64,000 bases of DNA, taken from contig NZ_AP027080.1 in NCBI RefSeq assembly GCF_030295405.1, positions 1,860,001 through 1,924,000 on the forward strand, given 5' to 3'. The notes under the pieces were generated by a model. It had not been told where the DNA came from. It saw only the letters and a list, made by a program, of their open reading frames with translations, and did not search any database. Numbering within the stretch: position 1 is the stretch's first letter; each line of letters opens with the position of its first letter. Positions 23,460-31,949 of this stretch are shown one piece after another. This DNA comes from Mesoterricola silvestris. GTDB taxonomy: Bacteria > Acidobacteriota > Holophagae > Holophagales > Holophagaceae. Made by a program: the position numbers and the translations under genes.

Positions 23460-24587
23460 TTAGGCCGAAGCCCGTTTCATGACCCGGAGGGCCATGGACC
23501 AGACGACCATTCCGAAGACCGTCAGCTTGATGAGCTGCGGCCAGAAGGCCTCCATCCCGGCCCCCCGCAGGACGATGGCGCGGACGATGATGAGGAAGTG
23601 GGTGAGGGGGATGATCTGGGCCAGGCCCTGGAAGAAGAGGGGCATGCCTTCGATGGGGAAGATGTAGCCGGACAGGAAGACCATGGGCAGGAAGGTGAGG
23701 ATGGCCATCTGGGTGGACTGGGCCTGGGTGTCGGCGGCGGTGGAGAGCAGGATGCCGACCCCCAGCATGGGGACGATGAAGAAGAGGGCGGTGGCGTAGA
23801 GCAGGGGCACGGAGCCGGCGATGGGCACGGCGAACAGGAGCCGCGCCGCCCCGAAGAGCACCGTCAGCTGCAGGTAGGCGACGCCGATGACGGGGATGAT
23901 CTTCCCGAGGAACAGCTCGAAGGGCCGCACCGGGGTGACCATCACCTGGTCCAGGGTGCCCCGTTCCTTCTCCTTGACGATGCTGCCCGAGGCGTAGATG
24001 ACGCAGGTCATGGCCAGGATCACGCCCACGAGGCCCGGGACGATGAAGTTGGGGCTTCGCAGGTTGGGGTTGTACCAGGGGCGCACCCGCAGGTCGATGG
24101 GGGGGATGGGCTGGGTGGCCTGGCCGTAGCCCATGCGCTGGAAGAGCAGGGTGGTGCCGCGCATCTGGGAGACGCCCACGGCGGTGGCGATGGCGTTGCT
24201 GGCGGTGGTGGGATTGGAGGCGTCCACCACCACCATGGCCTCGGCGGTGCCGCCGGACCTGAGCTTTCGCGCGTAGTCCGGGGGGAACCACACGCCCACC
24301 TGGGCCCGGCCCATGTCGATCTCCCGGGTGAAGGCGGCCTCGCTGTCCACGCGGCTCTTGAGATCGAAGTACTGGGTGGCCGCGAGGCCGTCCACGAAGT
24401 CGCGGCTCTCCTGGCTCCGGGATTCGTCATAGACGACGCAGGGCAGGTGCTTGACGTCGGTGTTCACCGCGAAGCCGAAGATGAGGATCTGGGCCAGGGG
24501 CATGACGAGGACGAAGCCGATGGTGAGCCGGTCCCTGCGCAGTTGGAGGAACTCCTTCCAGACCAGGGCCTTGATGCGGTTCCACAT
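23460..24587 (-). CDS. ABC-2 type exporter permease (YbhS/YhhJ-like)
   Basis: 375 residues. Topology fits the ABC-2 family: one N-terminal membrane helix (RDRLTIGFVLVMPLAQILIF), a large extracytoplasmic domain (about 45-190), then five helices. The ERGTLDQVMVTPVRPFE signature after helix 2 is typical of the family. It is the last gene of a TetR-HlyD-ABC-ABC-permease operon, 8 nt after the second ATPase. The E. coli ybhGFSR and yhiI-rbbA-yhhJ systems are the closest layouts; the former has two permeases, while only one is found here. Confidence 0.88.
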   Translation of the reverse strand: MWNRIKALVWKEFLQLRRDRLTIGFVLVMPLAQILIFGFAVNTDVKHLPCVVYDESRSQESRDFVDGLAATQYFDLKSRVDSEAAFTREIDMGRAQVGVWFPPDYARKLRSGGTAEAMVVVDASNPTTASNAIATAVGVSQMRGTTLLFQRMGYGQATQPIPPIDLRVRPWYNPNLRSPNFIVPGLVGVILAMTCVIYASGSIVKEKERGTLDQVMVTPVRPFELFLGKIIPVIGVAYLQLTVLFGAARLLFAVPIAGSVPLLYATALFFIVPMLGVGILLSTAADTQAQSTQMAILTFLPMVFLSGYIFPIEGMPLFFQGLAQIIPLTHFLIIVRAIVLRGAGMEAFWPQLIKLTVFGMVVWSMALRVMKRASA

Positions 24588-24595
24588 GATTCACC

Positions 24596-25528
24596 TCAGG
24601 CGTTGCCGCGGCCCTGGTCCACCAGGTCCACGAAGAAGTCTTCCAGGGAGGGGAGCTCGGGCTCCGCGGGCGCGAAGGGCAGGCCGAGGGAAGCCACGGC
24701 CTGGAGGAGCGCGGCGGGGTCCCCGCCTTCGGCATAGGTCAGGCGCACGGAGCGGCCCTGCAGCACCGCGGAGAGCACCCCCGGGATGGACCGGGCCGCC
24801 TCCTGCAGGCGGCGGTATTCGGGTGTGCGCAGGGCCATCACCCGCCGGCCCAGGCTGGCCTTGAGGTAGGCGGGGCTGCCGCTGGCCACGAGCCTGCCCC
24901 CCAGGATGAAGGCCAGGCGGTCGCACTGGTCGGCCTCGCCCAGGTTGTGGGTGGTGACGAGGATGGTCATGCCGTCGGCGATGAGGTCGGCCATGGCCTC
25001 CCAGAAGAGGCGCCGGCGCAGGGGATCCACCCCGGAGGTGGGCTCGTCCAGGAAGAGCACCTCCGGCTCGTGCAGGGTGGCCGCGGCCAGGGAAACCCGC
25101 TGGCGCTCGCCGGTGGAAAGGCCCGAGACCAGGTGGTCCCGCAGGGACCACACCTGCATCTCCTTCAGCCGGTGGGCGGTCTCGGCCCTCAGCCGGTCCC
25201 CGGAAAGCCCGTAGAGGCTCCCGAAGAAGGCCAGGTTCTCGCCCACGGTGAGGTCGGTGAGGAGGCTGGACTTCTGGCTCATGTAGCCCATGCGGGCCCG
25301 CACCCGCTGGCCCTCGGTGAACAGGTCCCGCCCCAGGGCGCGGGCGCGTCCCGAGGTGGGCGCCAGGACCCCGCAGAGCATGCGGATGGTGGTGCTCTTC
25401 CCGGCGCCGTTGGGGCCCAGGAACCCGAAGATCTCCCCCCGGCGGATCTCGAAGGAGACCCCGTCCACCGCCGTGAACTCCCCGAAGCGCCGGGTGAGGT
25501 CCTCCACCTGCAGGATGGGCTCACTCAT
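24596..25528 (-). CDS. ABC transporter ATP-binding protein (second ATPase of exporter)
   Basis: 310 residues. Walker A GPNGAGKST, Q loop YMSQKSSLLTDLTV, signature LSTGERQRVSLAAA, Walker B LFLDEPTSGVDP and the switch His in TTHNLG are all present, so it should hydrolyse ATP. A C-terminal extension of about 90 residues is usual for the DrrA/YbhF type. It overlaps the first ATPase by 8 nt. Together the two correspond to the halves of a fused YbhF-like protein. Confidence 0.92.
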   Translation of the reverse strand: MSEPILQVEDLTRRFGEFTAVDGVSFEIRRGEIFGFLGPNGAGKSTTIRMLCGVLAPTSGRARALGRDLFTEGQRVRARMGYMSQKSSLLTDLTVGENLAFFGSLYGLSGDRLRAETAHRLKEMQVWSLRDHLVSGLSTGERQRVSLAAATLHEPEVLFLDEPTSGVDPLRRRLFWEAMADLIADGMTILVTTHNLGEADQCDRLAFILGGRLVASGSPAYLKASLGRRVMALRTPEYRRLQEAARSIPGVLSAVLQGRSVRLTYAEGGDPAALLQAVASLGLPFAPAEPELPSLEDFFVDLVDQGRGNA

Positions 25529-26417
25529 GGAGGGCTCCCTCCTGGGCGCTGAGCACGTGCAGGAAATAGTCCTCCAGGGTGCTTTCGGATTCCCGCGCCG
25601 CGGCCACCCCGGGCAGGGCCCGGAGCCTCGCCAGGAGCGGCTCCATGGGCTGGTCCGGGAACCGGGCCCGCAGCACCTCGCCTTCGGCGAAGAGATCCAG
25701 GGGCGACAGGGCGGCCACCTGGGACCTTGCGAGCTTGCGGTCCGCCATGGTGAGGGCCGCCACCACGCCCCCCATCTCCTCCCGGAACCCGTCCAGGGTG
25801 CCTTCGGCCAGGATGCGCCCGCCGTCCATGAGCAGCAGGCGCAGGGCGTATTCCGCCTCGTCCATGTAGGGGGTGGAGAAGAGGATGGCCACGCCCTCGT
25901 CGTGGATGGCGTGGAGCATGGTCCAGAATTCCCGCCGGCTCACCGGGTCCACGCCCGTGGTGGGCTCGTCCAGGAGCAGGAGGCGCGGCGCGGGCAGCAG
26001 GGCCGAGCACAGCGAGAGCTTCTGCTTCATGCCGCCGGAGAGGGCCCCGGACATGCGGTCCCGGAAGCGGTCCAGGTCCACGGACGCCAGGAGGGACGCG
26101 ATGCGGGGGGCGGGGTCCTTCAGGTCGTAGAGCCGGGCCTGGAGCTGGAGGTTCTCCTCCACCGTGAGGTCCGGGGAGAGGCTGAACACCTGGGGCACGT
26201 AGCTCAGGGCATGGCGGTCCGCGGCCAGGCGGATCCGGCCGCCGGTGGGGCGCTGGAGGCCCATGAGCATGCGGAAGGTGGTGGTCTTCCCGGCGCCGTC
26301 GGGGCCGATGAGGCCCACCAGGTCGCCCTCCTCCAGGGCCAGGTCCAGGCCCTCCACGGCCCGGGTGCCGTCGGGGTAGCGGCAGGCGAGTCCCGTCGTC
26401 TCCAGGAGGCGGGCCAT
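25521..26417 (-). CDS. ABC transporter ATP-binding protein (first ATPase of exporter)
   Basis: 298 residues from the ATG at 26417, 2 nt after the HlyD stop. Walker A GPDGAGKTT, signature LSGGMKQKLSLCSAL and Walker B LLLLDEPTTGVDP are present. In the switch position it has STPYMDEAEY, without the usual His (commonly SSHxMxEAE/STHYMDEAE), as seen in one half of asymmetric pairs such as YbhF. That suggests one ATP site of the pair is degenerate. Confidence 0.9.
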   Translation of the reverse strand: MARLLETTGLACRYPDGTRAVEGLDLALEEGDLVGLIGPDGAGKTTTFRMLMGLQRPTGGRIRLAADRHALSYVPQVFSLSPDLTVEENLQLQARLYDLKDPAPRIASLLASVDLDRFRDRMSGALSGGMKQKLSLCSALLPAPRLLLLDEPTTGVDPVSRREFWTMLHAIHDEGVAILFSTPYMDEAEYALRLLLMDGGRILAEGTLDGFREEMGGVVAALTMADRKLARSQVAALSPLDLFAEGEVLRARFPDQPMEPLLARLRALPGVAAARESESTLEDYFLHVLSAQEGALHE

Positions 26418-26419
26418 GG

Positions 26420-27373
26420 TCACCTGCCCCGGGGCCTGAGCTTGACGTCCACGGCCACGCCGGGGATGAGGCCCTGGTCCCAGCCCCGGGCCAGGTGCAC
26501 CTGGGCGGGGTAGACGAGGTTGATGCGCTCCTCGGCGGTCTCCACCATCTTGGGCGTGTACTCGGGCACGCTGTTCACCTCGTCCAGGGCCGCCTCGAAG
26601 GTGCGGCCGTCGAGGGTGGCCACCTGCAGGGGCATGCCCTGGGCCACCCGGGGCTGCAGGGGCTGGGGGATGTAGAGGCGCACCCACAGTTGGTCCAGGC
26701 GCGCGATGGTGAGCACGGCCTGGGAGGCGCCCACGACGCTGCCCACCTCCCGCAGGCGGTGGATCACCACGGCGTCGAAGGGCGCGCGGATCTCCAGGAA
26801 ACCCTCCTGGACCCGGCTCTGGTCCAGGACGGCCCGGGCCTTGCGCGCGTCGGCCTCCGCCGCGGCGCGGTCCTCCCGGCGGAAACCCGCGCGGAGCTCC
26901 TCCAGGGCCTTCTTCTGCAGGTGCAGGGCCGCCTCGGCCCGGTCCCGGTCCGCCACGGCCTTGTCCAGGTCGGCCCGGGAGGCGATGGCGTCCTTGTGCA
27001 GGCTGGAGACGCGCTTGAGCGTATCGGCGGCCAGCGCCAGGGCGGCCTGGGCGTCCCTCACCCGGGCCTCGCCCTGGGCGATGTCCTCGGGGCGGTTCCC
27101 GGCCACGTACATGCGGTGGCGCGCCTCGGCCGAAGCCAGGCCCGCCGCGTCCCGGTCCACCGCCGGGCCCAGTTCGGCCGCGGAAAGGCGCACCAGGAGA
27201 TCCCCGGCCTTCACCCGCTGGCCCTCCTTCACCTCGATGGAGACGACGGTGCCCGGCACCCGGGGCCCCAGATCCGAAAGGTAGGCCTCGACCCGGCCGT
27301 TCAGGGTGACGGCGGCGTCGCGGTGGCAGCCGAGGGCCAACAGGGCCAGCAAGGCCAGGGCGGTCATCTTCAT
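26420..27373 (-). CDS. HlyD/YbhG-type membrane-fusion lipoprotein
   Basis: 317 residues. The N-terminus MKMTALALLALLALGC has a lipobox-like end (Cys16), indicating a lipoprotein anchored in the periplasm. A biotinyl/lipoyl-like half (VPGTVVSIEVKEGQRVKAGD) is followed by a long coiled coil (about 75-190), the second half-motif (IRAPFDAVVIHRLREVGSVV) and a beta domain. It would bridge the exporter to an outer-membrane channel; none is encoded here. The ATG overlaps the TetR stop (ATGA). Confidence 0.9.
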   Translation of the reverse strand: MKMTALALLALLALGCHRDAAVTLNGRVEAYLSDLGPRVPGTVVSIEVKEGQRVKAGDLLVRLSAAELGPAVDRDAAGLASAEARHRMYVAGNRPEDIAQGEARVRDAQAALALAADTLKRVSSLHKDAIASRADLDKAVADRDRAEAALHLQKKALEELRAGFRREDRAAAEADARKARAVLDQSRVQEGFLEIRAPFDAVVIHRLREVGSVVGASQAVLTIARLDQLWVRLYIPQPLQPRVAQGMPLQVATLDGRTFEAALDEVNSVPEYTPKMVETAEERINLVYPAQVHLARGWDQGLIPGVAVDVKLRPRGR

Positions 27374-28038
27374 AGGTTCTCCAGGAAGGGCAGGGGCTCC
27401 AGGGGATGGACGGCGACGCCGCGCCAGAACACGTCGAACCAGGTGCGCTCGGCCCAGGCGATGGCCTCTGGGGCCGGGATCCCCGCCAGACGCTCCGAGA
27501 AGACGGGCACCAGATCCAGGATCTCGGCCTCCATGCGGATGAGGAAAAGGCCCATCAGGAAGGGATTGAGGTCCGGCCTCAGCTCCCCGCGCCGCTGGCC
27601 CCGGCGCAGGATCGTCAGCACCGCCAGCTGCGCCGGCCGCATGCGCACCGCCAGCTGATCCGGCAGGGTCTCGGCCCCCCGGACGATCTGCCCCCGCACC
27701 ATGGCCCGGAACCCCGCGCTGTCGTGCAGATGGTGGTGGAAGCTCCGCAGGGCCGTCCACAGCTTTTCCGCCGTGCTCCGGGGATCCCCCGGATTGGCCA
27801 GCCGGCGCAGATCCCGTACCAGTGGCGGAATGCGCTCCTCCAGGAGGGCCGTGAACATGGCCTCCTTGTTCTCGAAGTGATAGTAGATCAGCGAGGGATC
27901 GCACCCCGCCTCCCGGGCGATGGCCCGCAAACTGGCCCCCTCCAGCCCCTCCCGCCCGAAGACCTTCAGGGCGGCGTCCAGAAGGGTTCGGGGATCCATC
28001 TTCACGGCTTTGGGACCACGGGGGCGGGGGGTGGGCAC
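27370..28038 (-). CDS. TetR-family regulator of the exporter operon (CecR-like)
   Basis: 222 residues, GTG start. Helix-turn-helix at about 18-64: LLDAALKVFGREGLEGASLR then AIAREAGCDPSLIYYHFENKE. The C-terminal ligand domain (about 80-215) resembles that of E. coli CecR (YbiH, 223 residues), which controls ybhGFSR. It is first in the exporter operon and overlaps hlyD by 4 nt, so it probably represses its own operon. Two palindromes lie directly upstream of the start. Confidence 0.88.
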   Translation of the reverse strand: MPTPRPRGPKAVKMDPRTLLDAALKVFGREGLEGASLRAIAREAGCDPSLIYYHFENKEAMFTALLEERIPPLVRDLRRLANPGDPRSTAEKLWTALRSFHHHLHDSAGFRAMVRGQIVRGAETLPDQLAVRMRPAQLAVLTILRRGQRRGELRPDLNPFLMGLFLIRMEAEILDLVPVFSERLAGIPAPEAIAWAERTWFDVFWRGVAVHPLEPLPFLENL

Positions 28039-28050
28039 GGCAATCCTTTA

Positions 28051-28066
28051 TTCAACGCTCGTTGAA
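28051..28066. promoter_or_regulatory. Candidate TetR operator 1
   Basis: TTCAACG-CT-CGTTGAA is a perfect palindrome with 7-bp arms, 12 nt before the TetR start codon. This position and form fit an autoregulatory TetR operator. Confidence 0.55.
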
Positions 28067-28091
28067 TTATGGATCCCCACGGAGGGAATGC

Positions 28092-28125
28092 AACCCCTAT
28101 TTCATCGAATGTTGAAATAGGGGTT
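28092..28125. promoter_or_regulatory. Candidate TetR operator 2 inside a 13-bp inverted repeat
   Basis: AACCCCTATTTCA (28092-28104) and TGAAATAGGGGTT (28113-28125) are perfect inverted arms around 8 nt. The core TTCATCGAATGTTGAA (28101-28116) resembles operator 1 (TTCAxCG..xGTTGAA). It may be a second operator, an RNA hairpin, or both. Confidence 0.45.
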
Positions 28126-28188
28126 TGCCGCTGGGGGGGCTCTTCCGGCAGGGCATGCCTGGGCGGTCCGAAAGGCCCACTATGCAGA

Positions 28189-28216
28189 GAAGGGGCCCCC
28201 TCGCGGAGGCCCCTTC
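28189..28216 (-). terminator. Terminator hairpin after rpoZ
   Basis: GAAGGGGCC (28189-28197) pairs with GGCCCCTTC (28208-28216) around a 10-nt loop, 18 nt after the rpoZ stop on the minus strand. No clear U tract follows. Confidence 0.5.
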
Positions 28217-28233
28217 CCGTTCCCGTGCGGAAC

Positions 28234-28521
28234 CTACTCCACGGAGATGGGGATCTCGGTGGTGTAGTCCAGGGTGATCACTTCGGGCTCCTCGAAGGCG
28301 ATGCGGCCCTCCTCCACTTCCTTGATGGCCACCTGGGCCCAGAAGGAGGCGAGGCGGGGAGCTTCCTGGGGCTGGCCCAGCTTGTTCATGGGGACGGTCA
28401 CCTCGACCTTGGGGTAGGCGCCGCGCTGGAGCTGTTCGCAACGTTTGCCCGTGACCACGACGAACCGGTACTTGTTGGCGATCTCTTCCGGAATATGGAC
28501 TACGGTGCGCTGAACGCTCAT
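28234..28521 (-). CDS. rpoZ: RNA polymerase omega subunit RpoZ
   Basis: 95 residues. Omega helps assemble and stabilise the RNA polymerase core. NKYRFVVVTGKRCEQLQRGAYPK matches the conserved helix that contacts beta-prime (usual form R(F/Y)xLVxxAxKRARQLxxG). The C-terminal FEEPEVITLDYTTEIPISVE is acidic. It is divergent from coaBC; rpoZ and coaBC are neighbours in many genomes, which supports the call. Confidence 0.85.
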   Translation of the reverse strand: MSVQRTVVHIPEEIANKYRFVVVTGKRCEQLQRGAYPKVEVTVPMNKLGQPQEAPRLASFWAQVAIKEVEEGRIAFEEPEVITLDYTTEIPISVE

Positions 28522-28599
28522 GGACTTCCCTCGAAGAGGGCAAGTCTATCAAGGAAAACGGGAGAAATCCAGGGTTAGTATGGTATTGGAGGCTGGAAC

Positions 28600-29790
28600 A
28601 TGAACATCCTGCTGGGCATCACGGGGGGGATCGCGGCGTACCGGGCCGCGGAACTGGCCCGCACCCTCACCAAGCGCGGCCACGTGGTCCGCTGCTGCCT
28701 GACCGACGCGGGATCCCGGTTCATCACGCCCCTCACCCTGGCCTCGCTCACGGGCCAGCCCTGTTTCGGGGCCAACCCGGACTACCACGAGTGGCGCCCC
28801 AATCCGGTCATCGAGCACATCGACCTGGCCCGCTGGGCGGACGTGGCCGCGGTGGTGCCCGCCACGGCCGACATCATCGGCAAGACCGCCAACGGCCTGG
28901 CCCCGGACCTGCTGTCCACCCTCCTCCTGGCCACCACGGCCAAGGTGCTCTGGGCCCCCGCCATGAACACGGCCATGTGGGCCCACCCGGCGGTGCGGGC
29001 CAACGTGGCCACCCTCAAGGGCTTCGGCCACACCATCGTGGAACCGGTGGAGGGGCTCCTGGCCTGCGGGGAGGAGGGCGCGGGCAAGCTCGCCGATATC
29101 CTGGACATCGCCGACGCCGTGGAGGCCCTGGCCGGGCCCGCCCACCCCAGCCTCCAGGGCAGGCGGATCCTCGTCACCGCCGGTCCCACCCGGGAGGACC
29201 TGGACCCGGTGCGCACCCTCACCAACCGCTCCTCGGGGGAGATGGGCGTGGAACTGGCCCGGGCCTTCCGGAATCTCGGCGCCCGGGTGGACCTGGTGCT
29301 GGGCGGCGAGCTCCCCGCCCCCTGGGGCGTGGCCACCCGCCGGGTGCGCAGCGCCGACCAGATGCTCGCGGCCTGCCGGGAGCTGTGGCCGGAGATGGAC
29401 GGCCTCGTGGCCGCCGCCGCCGTGGCCGACCAGCGCCCCGAGACCTTCTCCCCCGAAAAGGTGAAAAAGGCCGAAGGCCCCGAGACCCTCACCCTGGTGC
29501 GCACCCCGGACGTCCTGGCCACCCTGGCCGCGGAGAAGCGCCCCGGGCAGTGGCTCCTGGGCTTCGCCGCCGAAAGCGAGGCGCATGTCCCCAACGCCAC
29601 CGCCAAGCTCCGGAAGAAGGGCCTGGACGCCATCCTCGTGAACGACATCGGCGGCGGCAGGGCCTTCGGCCACCAGGCCAACACCCTCCTCCCCGTCACC
29701 GCCGCCGGCCCCGGGGAGCCCCTCGGACCCCTGCCCAAGGACGCCCTGGCCCAGGCCGTGGCGAATTGGTGGGGGGATAGATTGGGATAA
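28600..29790 (+). CDS. coaBC: Bifunctional CoaBC (phosphopantothenoylcysteine synthase/decarboxylase)
   Basis: 396 residues; GGAGG about 7 nt before the ATG. The fused enzyme adds Cys to 4'-phosphopantothenate and decarboxylates it in CoA synthesis. The N-terminal flavodoxin-like CoaC half has LLGITGGIAAYRAAEL, and PAMNTAMW at the active site. The C-terminal CoaB half has ILVTAGPTREDLDPVRTLTN, AAAVADQRP and EKVKKAEGP. All key regions are present. Confidence 0.96.
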   Translation: MNILLGITGGIAAYRAAELARTLTKRGHVVRCCLTDAGSRFITPLTLASLTGQPCFGANPDYHEWRPNPVIEHIDLARWADVAAVVPATADIIGKTANGLAPDLLSTLLLATTAKVLWAPAMNTAMWAHPAVRANVATLKGFGHTIVEPVEGLLACGEEGAGKLADILDIADAVEALAGPAHPSLQGRRILVTAGPTREDLDPVRTLTNRSSGEMGVELARAFRNLGARVDLVLGGELPAPWGVATRRVRSADQMLAACRELWPEMDGLVAAAAVADQRPETFSPEKVKKAEGPETLTLVRTPDVLATLAAEKRPGQWLLGFAAESEAHVPNATAKLRKKGLDAILVNDIGGGRAFGHQANTLLPVTAAGPGEPLGPLPKDALAQAVANWWGDRLG

Positions 29791-29801
29791 AAAGGGGCCG
29801 G

Positions 29802-29821
29802 GTCCCGGAAGTTCGCCCGGG
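29802..29821. repeat. Probable remnant of the GTCCCGGAC repeat family
   Basis: GTCCCGGAAGTTCGCCCGGG differs little from the left arm of the 61.7-kb palindrome (GTCCCGGACATTCGCCCCGG). It lies in the 145-nt gap between convergent genes. The gap also holds CTTCATCCCC-type pyrimidine repeats but no gene. Confidence 0.35.
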
Positions 29822-29935
29822 AAGGCCCGCGCAGCCAGCCTCAGCCTGGATGGACCTGGGCCCGGGGCTTCATCCCCTTCATCCTCTTCATCCCTGTTCA
29901 GCAGGGCCAAAGCCGGGGTGGGTCGAGATCCCGAT

Positions 29936-30391
29936 CTAGATCGCGGGATCCAGCCAGGCGATGGGGTCGCTGGGCACGCCCACCACATTCCCCACCCGCA
30001 CCGCCGCGGCCACGACCCAGCCTGAGGGACGACCGATCTGACGCATGTCCAGCTGAACGACGCCGCCGGGGGCCGGGAGATCCGGGCGGCTGCGTTCCAG
30101 CACCACTTCGCCCCGGGTGAGCACCTCCTGGGCGGAGGGACGGGCAGGGCCCAGGGGCAGGAGGAAGACCCGCACCTTCTCCACGCCCACGAGGCTTCCG
30201 CCCCGGGCGTCCAGAACGGGAAGGCGCACCTCCAGCACCCGGTGGGCGGTCCAGCGGATGACGCAGGGGCCGGGCGCCGCGCGGGTGCGGGGAATGGGGT
30301 CGCCCTTGCGCCCACAAGCGGCCAAGGAGAGGACCAGGAGGACTGAGATTATGGACCTTGCGGTCAGGTTTGGTAGTCTGGGGGTTCGCAC
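29936..30391 (-). CDS. LptM-like lipoprotein with fibronectin-III-like domain
   Basis: 151 residues from a GTG at 30391; no good ribosome-binding site is visible, so the start is uncertain. A lipoprotein signal ends in SLAAC (Cys26), followed by GRKGDPIPRTRA. That resembles the CGxKGxL start of LptM/YifL-type lipoproteins, which associate with the LPS transporter LptD. The remaining 110 residues look like a beta-sandwich domain and are much longer than LptM. Function is not known. It is divergent from the biotin-carboxylase-like gene. Confidence 0.65.
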   Translation of the reverse strand: MRTPRLPNLTARSIISVLLVLSLAACGRKGDPIPRTRAAPGPCVIRWTAHRVLEVRLPVLDARGGSLVGVEKVRVFLLPLGPARPSAQEVLTRGEVVLERSRPDLPAPGGVVQLDMRQIGRPSGWVVAAAVRVGNVVGVPSDPIAWLDPAI

Positions 30392-30442
30392 TATTCTATG
30401 ATGCCCCAGTTTGTGCCCGGGGCCATCCGTGAGGAAGAGGCC

Positions 30443-31942
30443 ATGCCCGTCACCAGATTGCTCATCGCGAACCGAGGCGAGATCGCCTGCCGGATCATGC
30501 GAACCTGCCGCGAAATCGATATCCCCACCGTGGCCGTCTATTCGGATTCGGACCGGGGGGCCATGCACGTCCGCCTCGCCATCCTCTCCGTGCCCATCGG
30601 TCCCACCCCCGCCCGGGAAAGCTACATGCGCGCCGACAAGCTCATCGAGGCCTGCCGCAAGACCGGGGCGGATTCCATCCACCCGGGCTACGGCTTCATC
30701 GCCGAGGACCCCGAGGCGGTGCGGCAGATCCAGGAGGCGGGCATCACCTGGCTGGGCCCCAGCGCGGAAGTGTTGGAAAAGATGGACAACAAGATCACCG
30801 CCCGGGAAATCGCCCGGTCCGTGGGCTGCCCCGTGCTGCCCGGGATCCAGGAGACCATGGGCGACGAGGAGCTCCTGGACGAGGCAAGGAAGATGGGCTA
30901 CCCCCTCATGGTCAAGCCCGTGCTGGGCCGGGACGGCAAGGGCATGCGCCTGGTGAAGACCGCCGGGGACCTGCGCCGGGCGCTGCCCCGGGTGAAGGGG
31001 GAGAGCATCTTCTCCTTCTGGGACGAGCGGGTCTACCTGGAGAAGGCCATCGTCCACCCCCGCCACGTGGAGGTGCAGATCGCCGGCGATTCCCACGGGA
31101 ACTACGTCTACCTGTGGGAGCGGGAGGGCTCCGTGCAGCGGCGCTTCCAGCAGATCTGCGAGGAGGCCCCCTCCCCGGGCGTCACCCCCGAACTGCGCCG
31201 GACCCTGGGGGAGCAGGCCGTGGCCATCGCCCGGGCCGTGGGCTACGTGGGCATCGGCACGGTGGAGTTCCTCCTGGACCAGGAGGGCAACCACTACTTC
31301 CTGGAGATGACCTGCCGCATCCAGGGGGGCCACGCCGTCACGGAGTGGATCACGGGCCAGGACCTGGTGAAGTGGCAGATCGACATCGCCCAGGGCAAGA
31401 AGCTGCCCCTGACCCAGGACAAGATCCCCTTCTGGGGCCACGCCATCCAGTGCCGCATCAACGCCGAGGACGCGGACCGGGACTTCGCCCCCAGCTCGGG
31501 CCGCATCCAGTACCTGCGCTCGCCCCAGGGGCACAATCTGCGCAACGACAGCGGCGTCTACTTCGGCTGGGAGATGTCGCCCTTCTACGCCCCGCTGCTG
31601 GCCAAGATCTCCACCTGGGGCCAGACCCGCCAGGAGGCCCTGCAGCGCATGCATTCGGCCCTCATGGAGATGCGCCTGGGCGGCGTGCGCAACAACGTGG
31701 CCTTCTTCAAGACCCTCCTGGAGAACAAGCAGTTCCTCAAGGGCGACCTCCACACGGGCATCCTCGCCCACCCCTGGTGGAAGCAGAAGGCCGTGGGCCC
31801 CAGCCTCAAGTTCGCCGTGGCCGCCGCGCTCTTCGACGAACTGGAGATGGAGGAGCGCCGGGCCCAGCAGCCCACCCCCAGGAACGACTGCGTCCCCACC
31901 AGCCAGGCCTGGAAGTCCCTCAACAAGTTCAACCGGCTCTGA
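30443..31942 (+). CDS. Biotin carboxylase-like protein with altered active site
   Basis: 499 residues; the ATG at 30443 follows GAGGAAGAGG. The fold is clearly AccC-like (LLIANRGEIACRI, SIHPGYGFIAEDPE, HPRHVEVQI, CRINAED). Compared with E. coli AccC, several residues differ. The Gly loop GGGGRGM is GRDGKGM (162-168), RDCS is REGS (227-230) and bicarbonate-binding Lys238 is Gln237. Asn290 is Thr290, Val295 is Gly295, and the catalytic base Glu296 is Gly296; Arg292 and Gln294 are kept. ATP-binding Lys158 remains. Ordinary bicarbonate-dependent biotin carboxylation is therefore unlikely. The next gene, 7 nt on, encodes an intact biotinyl carrier. No carboxyltransferase is adjacent. Confidence 0.85.
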   Translation: MPVTRLLIANRGEIACRIMRTCREIDIPTVAVYSDSDRGAMHVRLAILSVPIGPTPARESYMRADKLIEACRKTGADSIHPGYGFIAEDPEAVRQIQEAGITWLGPSAEVLEKMDNKITAREIARSVGCPVLPGIQETMGDEELLDEARKMGYPLMVKPVLGRDGKGMRLVKTAGDLRRALPRVKGESIFSFWDERVYLEKAIVHPRHVEVQIAGDSHGNYVYLWEREGSVQRRFQQICEEAPSPGVTPELRRTLGEQAVAIARAVGYVGIGTVEFLLDQEGNHYFLEMTCRIQGGHAVTEWITGQDLVKWQIDIAQGKKLPLTQDKIPFWGHAIQCRINAEDADRDFAPSSGRIQYLRSPQGHNLRNDSGVYFGWEMSPFYAPLLAKISTWGQTRQEALQRMHSALMEMRLGGVRNNVAFFKTLLENKQFLKGDLHTGILAHPWWKQKAVGPSLKFAVAAALFDELEMEERRAQQPTPRNDCVPTSQAWKSLNKFNRL

Positions 31943-31949
31943 GGAAATC

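Noticed and set aside
25290-26513. Plus-strand 407-codon frame over the ABC ATPase genes
   Set aside because: Opposite two ATPases with complete Walker and signature motifs.
30443-31942. Plain accC annotation
   Set aside because: Catalytic and bicarbonate-binding residues are replaced, so the standard gene name would imply an activity the sequence does not support.
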